DNA of 64,000 nt, from positions 992,001 through 1,056,000 of the forward strand of contig OY723237.1 of NCBI GenBank assembly GCA_963210315.1. Direction: 5' to 3'. Within the stretch, counting starts at the first letter, position 1. Each line of letters starts with the position of its first letter. This stretch comes from Rhynchopus euleeides. Its lineage: Eukaryota; Euglenozoa; Diplonemea; Diplonemida; Diplonemidae. This document shows, one piece after another, positions 40,665 to 49,291 of the stretch. The notes under the pieces are model-generated. The model worked only from the letters and a program-made list of their open reading frames with translations. It was not told the DNA's origin and did not search any database. The position numbers and the translations under genes were made by a program.

Positions 40665-41599
40665 GGCGCCGAGGTGGGAGGGAGTGGAGGGGGTGCTGTG
40701 TGCACGCCTTGCACCAAACCTGCCAAACTGCATGCGGTGCCTACACCTGTCTAACGGAAGCAGCGCTGCCTCCAGGTCGACAGCACGCTCCGTCGTGCTC
40801 GCCTCCCTAATGCACCTGACATGCAGGCATGGTGTGGCAGGTGCAACCTCGCAGTCTGCTCCTGATTCTCCGTTCTGTATCGTCCGGAGTTTGTTCCAAC
40901 GAATACCAACAACCGCATCACACCAAGCGCAGGGTCGGCAGCGGTGTTCAAAAGTAGCTGTAGATCAGTGATCACCCTATCCTAAACGCTTTGCTAGCAG
41001 GGCATCGGGCGACCCTTCCCCCCTTGGGGTGTGTCCTGCATGATCTGCATAGCAAAGTTTCCTGCGTTGTTAGCACAACTCCAAAACTAAAAAGGTTGCA
41101 GTGGGAGATCTTTTATCTGAGTACACTCCACGCCCCAACGTGCAGGTGACCAGAAGGTTGCACAAACAAAAGAAAAGAAACCCGGGCTGGTGCCCCTGAA
41201 AGGGCCGATTTACGTAGTTTTTACGTAGTTCTTACGTAGTTCATTAGTGGGGAGGACCCTCTTTTTTTTTCCACCTATTTTCCTTTTCCCAGGTTCACCA
41301 TTTCCAAGCCCCAGCACGACCTGCGCACTGCTGACGCGGCCCACCTGCACCCCGCACCCCACTCCCCCACCCCCGTTGTCGCTTTTTCTGTCCACAGAAG
41401 CCACAAGGATGGAACCACCCTTTGTAGAGGGGGGGGGGGGGGGCCGGTTGTCGTCCTGTGGCTGCTTTGTGGGGCGAGCGCAGCAGGTTCTCCTTTGCTT
41501 CTACGGGCTCTTGCCACAACAGCGTCGCAGCAGTGTGTCTCCGCGTCACCGGGTGCGGCCTCGTAGTGGGGGCATTCTGGAGGTCGAGGTGTCAACTGG
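40665..41599. other. No gene recognised
   Basis: The segment 41088-41165 is the dispersed repeat shared with 16900-16980. The segment 41210-41240 holds three spaced TTACGTAGTTC motifs, also found at 54297-54330. A G-run lies at 41431-41442. Confidence 0.4.
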
Positions 41600-42400
41600 C
41601 TTCATCTCGAAATGTGGGTCTGGCTCAGGGGCTGGTCCCACCCAGCGGGAGTCAAAACCCAGCGGGGGTCCCACCCAGTGGGACCCCCTCTTCGGGTGCT
41701 CCTAAATCCAGCTCTGTTGAACGTTTGGAATTTGTGCAGCTCGTCGTGGGGCCATTTTAGTGGTCGAGGTGCCAAACTTCTCCTCTCAAACCCGGGTCTG
41801 GTTCAGGGACTGGTCATGGGAGAAGGTGACTGGGTGGCAGCCAGCCCGCAGCACACCCACACCCCACCCTCCCAGCGGGACCCCCTCCTCGGGTATTCCA
41901 AAACCCCGTTCTTTTGAACGTTTGGAACTTTTGCGGATCGCAGTGGGGTCATTTTGTGGGTCTGGGAGCCAAACATCGTCCATGGAACGTGACTCTGGTT
42001 CAGGGTCTGGTCCTAAGAGAATGTGACTGGGAGGCAGCCACACCCCCACCCACCCATCCAGCGGGACCCCCTCCACGGGTGTTCCAAAACCCCGTTCTTT
42101 TGAACGTTTGGAATTTGTTCGGATCACAGTGGGGTCACTTTGGTGGTGTGCGAGCCAAGTGTCACCCATGAAACACGGGTCTGGTTCAGGGGCTGGTCGT
42201 GGGTAAAGGTGGCTGGGAGGCGGTCAGCCCACACCCACCTCCACCCAGCGGGACCCCCTCCTCGGGTGTTCCAAAACCCCTTTCTTTTGAACGTTCGGAA
42301 TTTTTGCGGATCACAGTGGGGTCATTTTGGTGGTGTACGAGCCAAGTTACACCCATGAAACGTGAGTCTGGTTCAGGGACTAGTCATGGGTGAAGGTGCT
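41600..42400. repeat. ~185-bp satellite array
   Basis: Four to five diverged units each contain GGTCTGGTTCAGGG, CCCAGCGGGACCCCCTC, CTTTTGAACGTTTGGAA and GTGGGGTCATTTTGGTGGTG. One related unit is at 19385-19690. Confidence 0.85.
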
Positions 42401-42744
42401 GGGAGGCAGCCAGCACGCCTACACCCCACCCCACCTACCCTGTAGGGTGTGCAGGTGGCCCCAGCGGCGAGAATCTGACCATAGCCGGCTTCTTTTGATT
42501 TATCGGGGCTCGCTGGGGTTGGGGGTGCGACGGATGCCATTTTTTCTCAAAAAATGTTACTCTTCGCACATGAAGCTCTTCCACCGTATTTCTGCTTGAA
42601 AGCCATTCAGGCCAAACCCCCAAAAACCCCGAAAAACGCCACCCACCCCGTCGGGGGTGCAGGTGGGTTCCGAGTCAGCAATCTGACCAAAACCGGTTTC
42701 TTGGGGGTATGGAAAAGTCGGTGAAAAAAAATGAAAAAAATCGT

Positions 42745-42830
42745 ACTCCTTTCGCTTTATTATAGACACCCTGTCCAGCAACTGTGGGAGAACAGTTCCG
42801 GACTACTTTTTGTTGAGCGCACACTTGCTG
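42745..42830 (+). repeat. GGGAGAACAGTT hairpin repeat, copy 5
   Basis: A well-preserved copy: CGTACTCCTTTCGCTTTATT, CCCTGTCCAGCAACTGTGGG, AGAACAGTTCCGGACTAC, TTTTTGTTGAGCGCACAC. Confidence 0.7.
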
Positions 42831-43322
42831 TCTCAAGGCTGTGTAGAGGCCCTGTGAAGTGGCATGAGGTGCTAGTCCAAAGCTTCAGTCGTACGATTTC
42901 CTTCGTTACTTCGCGACTTCGCTACGCTTCGTCGCTCGTAACTAGTAAAAAATGAGAAAAAATCGGCCGAAATTTGCTGTTTTTCGCTAAAAAAAGAGTG
43001 TGGGGAGTTGGGTCCAGTTTAGCAAAGTGAGCATATTTTTCGAAAATTGCACGGTGGACTCCAGCGGGGGTAGGGTAACCCTTTTCGGGAGTCTCAACTA
43101 GGGGGAGTCCAACTCCCGCTAGCGGGAGTATAGACTCCCGCTAGCGGGAGTCTATACTCCCGCTAGGGGGAGTCTGACTCCCCCTAGCGGGAGTCTTTTC
43201 ACCTATTTTCACTCATTTTTCCCATGATACCTATGCAATGTGGCACTCGTCACTGAAGTACAGCCACACCAAACGAAACGGACGTTTCCACCCATCCCAG
43301 CTCGCAGACCTGATTCACAAAA

Positions 43323-43703
43323 ATGGGGAAGACGACAACGAAGCCGGCAGCGAAGCCGGCGGCAAAGTCGATTAAGAAGAAGAAGAGCGCAGAGAGTCCC
43401 GAGGCTGCGGAGGCGACGAACATTGTGCATGATTTTTGCACGGCCTTCCCTGTTAAAAAAGGGGGCAGTGTGCTGACACTGGGATCCATTAGAAGGCTCC
43501 TAGCAACGGTGTTGAGCAAGGAGCTCCACCAGCACAGCACCCAGGTGGCCAACGCAATCATCGCCATGTCTTCCCTGACATGGATAAGTTCGCTGTCAGG
43601 GAAGTCGCAACGATGCGGAAGGAGGGCGCTCTCCGTCATATACAAGGTGGAGGCGAAGTATGGCAAGGTGCAGGATACAAACGTGTCGTCGGGGGCAGCC
43701 TGA
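43323..43703 (+). CDS. CACGG element 2 ORF1, basic helical protein
   Basis: 126 aa from the ATG at 43323. The first 30 residues are Lys/Ala/Thr-rich with KKKK (histone-tail-like). Then come IVHDFCTAFPVKKGGSVLTL and IRRLLATVLSKELHQHSTQV, which align by eye with ORF1 of element 1 (LVEDFVALYTTRKTGEV, LLQKVL). After about residue 85 the continuation is probably in another frame (MDKFAVREVATMRKEGALRH from 43580), so this copy carries a frameshift. DNA binding is inferred from composition. Confidence 0.5.
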   Translation: MGKTTTKPAAKPAAKSIKKKKSAESPEAAEATNIVHDFCTAFPVKKGGSVLTLGSIRRLLATVLSKELHQHSTQVANAIIAMSSLTWISSLSGKSQRCGRRALSVIYKVEAKYGKVQDTNVSSGAA

Positions 43704-43852
43704 AGCCGCGAATGATCGCGACACGGGCGAACGGCTTGGCACCGTGGGTCTGGATAGATGCTGGAGTTCGGCCGGGTGAAACCGGAAGTCGCAGCAAAAT
43801 TTGCCCCCCCAGATTTCTTCCTCAAACCCACCCGTGGGCTGATCCGGCCTTG

Positions 43853-43953
43853 CACGGTGGACTCCAGCGGGGGTAGGGTACCACTACCGGGTTTAACCCT
43901 TTTCGGGAGTCTCAACTAGGGGGAGTCCAACTCCCGCTAGCGGGAGTATAGAT
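43853..43953. repeat. Internal copy of element 2 left terminal repeat
   Basis: About 100 bp repeats the left end (CACGGTGGACTCCAGCGGGG to CTAGCGGGAGTATAGA), again preceded by TTG. It sits between ORF1 and ORF2 and truncates the ORF2 start. Confidence 0.8.
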
Positions 43954-43968
43954 CAGCAGTGGGCAACA

Positions 43969-45774
43969 ATGAGGCGATGCGGGGGGCGAGGGCACCGATG
44001 CTCACTGTGCGACATCCCAGAAGAACGCTGGTATCAACAGGTGCATCGATACCCGCACCTGACTCTCTCTGAGATGAAAGAGGCTGGCTACCCCTCCCTC
44101 TTGGCAGGTGTGCTTCCCAATGCCCGCTACGTCACCCCAGCACTCCATGACTGCAAGGGGCTCGCCATGCGGCTGATCAGGGTACTGGATGACAGGGGTG
44201 GAGCTTGGGGGTTTTTTCGGGTCAGCTGACCTGATTTTCTGCAGGCCCTCACAAAAAATCAGGTCAGGGGTAAAAAGAAAAAAAAATATAGATTTTCGGG
44301 AAACCGGAAAAGATGGCTCCTCGCCTTGGGGCCTCAAGGTGACCAGGAGGCGTTTCGTGAGCAAAGTGACCCCAGCGACATGAGCACAGGCCTCAAACAG
44401 TCACAATAGAGGACAAATGAAGCTGCCCAACCCGTACCGTGCAACAGACGTTTACTACCGTGGCCTCCGGTGGCTGGGGGGCTCCGCCCCCCAGACCCCC
44501 CTGTGGCATGTGCCTGTCTTGTACCCAAGCCCTTTACATCAGGGAATCTCAGTATCCTCAGGAGGACGCAGCCAACTCACACAGAATCCGTACGCCCGCA
44601 AGTCACAGATGTTCACTACCGTGGCCTCCGGCGGCTGGGAGCTCCGCCTCCCAGACCCCCCCTACGGCATGTGTTTGTCTTGTAACCAAGTCCTTGCGCG
44701 TCCGGGGCTGCATATCGGTTCCGGTACCTCGCGGGAGGCTGGGCCCGAGCACTGATCTCTGAGACGAACCGGGGGGGAACCCATAAGAAAAAATTGGCTG
44801 ACCCGATCTGACCCGATCCAGCCCGCAACCCCATATTTCAAGCTCCACCCCTGCTGGATGAGACAACAAAAAAATATTCGACAAGACCTGTACAAACCTT
44901 GCACTGAATGTGTCGCAGCATGGGACAGGTGCTCAGTTCCGGAAGGTCGTGCTTGCCTGTCACAGGACACACCTACAAGGGCTTGTTCCGCTACCTCTTT
45001 GTCTCCCTTGCAGACCTCATGCATTTCCGGTATGCAGACATCCCCTGGCGCTTCTGGGGATGCAAGGATGAGTCAGCCCGGATTCCCTTCTTGCGTGCTC
45101 GGATCTCAGGGCATATATTTCACTGGTTGATGGAGCATGCCGAAAAGGGATCAACGCGCAATGCCTACGTACACAGTCTCCATCATTGGTGGGCTCCAGA
45201 AGATGCAGTGCCTCTGCAGAACAACGACGAATTTGAAGAAGCAGAGAACGGACATCGCAAGAAAGATGCCGTTACAATCGCCAGCTCCGCAACTTACGAG
45301 AGAGATCTTGCGATGGCAGAAGAGAAGCGGCGCGCATCGGGCATGCCTTGGAAGGTTGCGCACCTGTCGCAGGACGGGATCCTCGGGTATAGAGAAGTCA
45401 TCCTGTGTCCGTGTCTGCACACCCGACACGCTCATAGATTGGCTGTGTATGTTCTTTGCACACAGTTGACACAGCTGCAGAAGGGGTTTGTGCACTGCAA
45501 CACACAGGACTTCGTTGAACCCATCAGCGCGCCCTACTTCCTGTTCCGGTTCCCCGAAGGACACCGCAAATTATCGCTCTGCTTGTGCAAAATGCCAATC
45601 CCGCTGGGGGCGACTTTCACACCATTCGTGTCATCCGAGGCGACTTTGAGCACGCTTGACCAACGCGCACAGCAGGAGGGGGATGACAGTTCTGACGAAG
45701 AAGATGAGGCCTGCAGGATGGCTTGTCTTGCCCAAGGTGTAACACAACTACGACAGGCGATGGCCGCACTTTGA
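43969..45774 (+). pseudogene. CACGG element 2 ORF2, broken by hAT insertion
   Basis: The first part (43969-44192) reads GGRGHRCSLCDIPEERW, then RYVTPALHDCKGLAMRLIR, and runs into a hAT element. The frame resumes after 44853, meets one TGA (44905-44907), and then stays open from 44908 to 45774. That part carries FRYADIPWRFWG, STRNAYVHSLHHWW, a DEFEEAENGHRKK segment and an acidic tail (DDSSDEEDEA). The two halves are in the same frame once the hAT and one TSD are set aside. The motifs match ORF2 of element 1 in order and spacing, but the C2H2 fingers are absent and the N-terminus is cut off by the internal terminal repeat. Confidence 0.6.
44193..44853. mobile_element. hAT-type element nested in CACGG element 2
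   Basis: The ends CAGGGGTGGAGCTTG and CAAGCTCCACCCCTG are inverted repeats, flanked by the perfect 8-bp duplication CTGGATGA (44185-44192 and 44854-44861). The 661-bp interior has two copies of the ACTACCGTGGCCTCCGG repeat with GGGGGGCTCCGCCCCCC, as in 20141-20806. The terminal bases beyond CAGG differ between the two, so these are related but distinct families. No transposase is encoded. Confidence 0.9.
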
Positions 45775-46346
45775 CACCTCAAATTCTAACCGCTCACCTC
45801 CGCAGGTGTAGCCGCTACCAGGAGGATAGGTAGGTAGTCCAGAGTCCGGGGAAACTGACAGAAGCAAAACAAGCCCCTCCCCATCCCTCTTCCACCATGA
45901 TTTTACCCCCCACGCCAGTAGACTGTAACTATATCATGGGAAAAATGGATGAAAATAGGTGAAAAGACTCCCGCTAGGGGGAGTCAGACTCCCCCTAGCG
46001 GGAGTATAGACTCCCGCTAGCGGGAGTCTTTGACACCCGCTCAGACTCCCGCTCCCAGACTCCCGCTAGGGCCGCTGGAGTCCACCGTGTGAAAAATTGG
46101 GGACACCAAAAGTCCCCAAACGAGTCTTCGACTTGGCCAGCAGAGAGAATTTGTTTGGTGAAAAAATGCCCCAAAAATTGTCGGCCAAAAGTTACTGTTG
46201 AAGACGGCACAAGTTCTCTGCACAGGCTGGGTGGGCGCAACGCTGACGAACAACGACAAGCCGGAGGCTGCGACTGTGAAGAATACAACGAACGGCCCGG
46301 GTCCTCCTCTAGATGCCCAGGAACAATGTCCTTCCCACCGGTGTTA

Positions 46347-46628
46347 CGCGGGGCGTTCCGGGGGTGGGATAGTGCTGCTGCACAGATGCCAGTGTGCCCG
46401 TTGAGGAGGGCCACTCCAGTCAGACCTGCTTGTTGCTTGTACATCACAAACAGCAGACCCAGAGTGGAGTGCCTCATCCCGGTCAACTCAAACACTGCTA
46501 GATTGACGAGGCCACCACCTCCTGGCACTGCCTGCACGACAGGGACGGGTGACCTGCAGGTCGTCGTGAGCAGGACCATGGCAGCCCACTCGAACACCTG
46601 TGCGGGGTACTCATCTTGCTGCGGGTGT
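46347..46628 (-). CDS. Possible exon fragment of unknown function
   Basis: A minus-strand frame reads EYPAQVFEWAAMVLL, then VNLAVFELTGMRHSTLGLLF, VMYKQQAGLTGVALLNGHTG and ICAAALSHP. It looks like globular protein and differs from the surrounding low-complexity frames. Candidate splice sites (CCTGCAG at about 46555) are present, but I could not build a gene. I do not recognise the family. It could equally be a degenerate fragment. Confidence 0.25.
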
Positions 46629-48540
46629 GCAGCGGGTGCGAGTGCGCCCCGGCCGGGGGTGGCACATACTCCTCCAGGTTTTGCTGACCTCCCAGAGCGA
46701 TGGCTCAACAGCCACAGCCTTGCCCCGTCAGCCTGCCCACGCTCCGCCCCTGCCGACGGGGGGGGGGGGGGCTCAATCCGCAGTTCCTCGCCGCATTCGC
46801 CGCCACGGACAGGAGAAATACGCACAGAGGAGGAGCAGGCAGCTCATTAAACGGCTGGTCCCCCGGTGTATCTGGATGCACCGCCCCTGCACATACGGAC
46901 AGCAGGGGCTGGAAAAAGAGATCTGCATTTTTTTGACCTCCCCGCCATCTGGATTTCCAGATCAGCCGTGAAGCTGCATACAGTCATCATGCACTGCATC
47001 ATATCAGACCCACGGGTTCATCAGCCCCTTAGATTCAGACCATGCATTGTCCAGAACTGCACCCTGTCCTTCAACACCAGTAGATCCACGGCTCATGGGC
47101 CCATGTGACGACAAAAACCTGATCGTAGCTCATAGCAAAGATGGGTAACACGATCAAGATCATCTGTTCCCAGATGGACGTCTCCTGTTTCCAGGTTTAG
47201 GGTTACCGCGAGTGGAGCGCAGATTTACCAAGGTGTATCAAGAGAGTATGCAGCACTGTCCCAGCAGTTCCTCCTCCTTGGTTCCGACCTCCCACAGTTC
47301 TTCGATGACAGGCACAACAGAGTAAGAAGCAACACAGCCAGATCCTTCGATCAGGCCCAGACCCAAGCAACAGAGCGGGGGGGGGGGGGGGGGGATGAAG
47401 TACCTCCTTCAAGAACGTCGCACCACTGGTGATCGCGGCGTCAGGGAAACCGGCCGTCCTGATGAGAAGACGGTCGCTGCGAAACGGCCACTACACAACC
47501 CGGGAACCGGGTCGCAATTGAAAACGGGGGGGGGTGCGGGGGGGAAGGAGCCTGCCACAAACCCGTGACGGTGTGTTTCAGGGGGGGTGCGGGGGGGACA
47601 GGGTCACAGTCATTGTCACCACGTGCACTTGACAGACGGTAATTCCAACTACAGATCAGAAACCGACTGAAGATAGCGGCCTGGTCTCGGTGACTGCACT
47701 CGGAAGACTCTCCCTCAGACGTGGGATGCGGGTCACAGAAGTCAGGGCGTGGAGGCAGGGCTGTGAACCCGTCAGTCATGAAAGAGGACAGAGCTCAGTG
47801 GGGCCGGGGATGGTGTGGATGCATCCATGCATGCATCCACGGCATCCATGGATGCCCGAAAAAGTCAAAAAATGGCTTATGGACTTGGGACAGGAAAATC
47901 GCCGGAAACCCCGAAAATCGACAAAAAAATGGCGAAAAGCCGATTTTTGGGCCCATTCACCCAGGAGCACGTTTCTAGGCCTCTGTGAAAAATCAATTTT
48001 TTTGGAATTTTTCGCGTTTTTGGCCAACTACTCGCCCAGCCAAATTCGATTTTTGGCTGGGAAATGCAGGGAAATGCACAAAATCAACGAATTAAGCCGT
48101 TTTAACCCCTTTCGTGGACTTTTTGGTTTCAGAAGGGTTTTAGGGGTGTCCATACTGGCCCTTGGCACATTTCCTGAAAATTCCATCCCCTGCAGGCAAA
48201 CCGGGTATGGATGACTGCCTGCAGGCATGCACACATTCATCCACTGCAGGCAGGGCTTCGGAGCTCCAGGCTGTGTGTGGATGCATCCACAAAACTTGTG
48301 GATGCATGCGCTGCAGGCACGGGAAATACTGAGAGCGATGAAGAGGACGAATACGTGTGGGAGGGAGGAGGCGAGCACAAAAGGGCGTCGGCTACCGCAC
48401 GCCCTTTGGGCGCAGCCGACGACCGACCGTACCGGCCCCCGGCCGGGAGGGAGGTGGGGGGGGGGGGGGGGGGGGGGGGCGGGGGGCGTGGGGGGCGGAG
48501 CCCCCCACATGGGGGGTCCGGGGGGCGAAGCCCCCCGGAA
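46629..48540. other. Gene-poor, repeat-rich stretch
   Basis: G-runs lie at 46759-46771, 47378-47393 and 48449-48480. GTGGATGCATCCA palindromes occur at 47814-47850 and 48279-48306. The segment 48480-48540 is a G/C palindrome (GGGGGGCGGAGCCCCCC, GGGGGGCGAAGCCCCCC) resembling those in the hAT interiors. No gene supported. Confidence 0.4.
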
Positions 48541-48615
48541 AATTTTTTTCGACATGTCGAAATTTCGGCCTACCTGGCCCAGCTGGGCCCAGGCCTGGCT
48601 AACCAAAAATGGCTG
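48541..48615. repeat. AT-rich tandem unit, left part (target of retrotransposon)
   Basis: The sequence TTTTTTTCGACATGTCGAAA through CTGGCTAACCAAAAATGGCT recurs at 53779-53850. The retrotransposon has inserted right after GGCTGAAA. Confidence 0.85.
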
Positions 48616-48618
48616 AAA

Positions 48619-49254
48619 GCGCCCTATCACTTCACAGCTACAACCGCTCTGATGAATTTCCTTTTGTTTGTTGCGTTGACGCTTCTACACACAAAACCCT
48701 GAACTGATCACACCCTGAGCCTGATGAAGGGTGGGGTTAGTGTATAGAGCACGTTTGGTTGCAGCTGTGGTGGGGCGCTTTCCGCTCACACGAGTGTGCT
48801 TAAAAAGCGCCCTATCACTTCACAGCTACAACCGCTCTGATGAATTTCCTTTTGTTTGTTGCGTTGACGCTTCTACACACAAAACCCTGAACTGATCACA
48901 CCCTGAGCCTGATGAAGGGTGGGGTTAGTGTATAGAGCACGTTTGGTTGCAGCTGTGGTGGGGCGCTTTCCGCTCACACGAGTGTGCTTAAAAAGCGCCC
49001 TATCACTTCACAGCTACAACCGCTCTGATGAATTTCCTTTTGTTTGTTGCGTTGACGCTTCTACACACAAAACCCTGAACTGATCACACCCTGAGCCTGA
49101 TGAAGGGTGGGGTTAGTGTATAGAGCACGTTTGGTTGCAGCTGTGGTGGGGCGCTTTCCGCTCACACGAGTGTGCTTAAAAAGCGCCCTATCACTTCACA
49201 GCTACAACCGCTCTGATGAATTTCCTTTTGTTTGTTGCGTTGACGCTTCTACAC
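48619..49254. repeat. Amplified split direct repeats (B-A)x3-B
   Basis: Three complete 188-bp units plus a 72-bp B, virtually identical to each other. B runs from GCGCCCTATCACTTC to GACGCTTCTACAC. A runs from ACAAAACCCTGAACTG to CACGAGTGTGCTTA. At each A-B junction GGGGCGCTTT can pair with AAAGCGCCC. Known elements of this type have only one B-A-B set at this end. Confidence 0.92.
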
Positions 49255-49291
49255 CAGGACCCTCATCCGGAGGGACGTGTCCGTCTCGTTC

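Larger units (their letters stand above)
43050..46089 (+). mobile_element. CACGG-type two-ORF DNA transposon, element 2 (composite)
   Basis: The left inverted repeat starts CACGGTGGACTCCAGCGG at 43050. The right one ends in the complement at 46089. Both contain stacked GACTCCCGCTAGCGGGAGTC palindromes and end internally CACCTATTTTCA, then TTTTCCCATGATA. TG flanks both outer ends, as in element 1. A second left-end copy lies inside at 43853-43953, so this is either two elements abutting or an internally rearranged one. ORF1 and ORF2 are homologous to those of element 1, although the TIR sequences differ except for the first CACGG. ORF2 is split by a hAT insertion. Confidence 0.75.

Noticed and set aside
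48691-48800. Hammerhead ribozyme in the A repeats and CTGATGA repeats
   Set aside because: CTGATGA is present, but the following stem pairs with upstream sequence and there is no GAAA segment after a downstream stem, so the hammerhead core cannot form.
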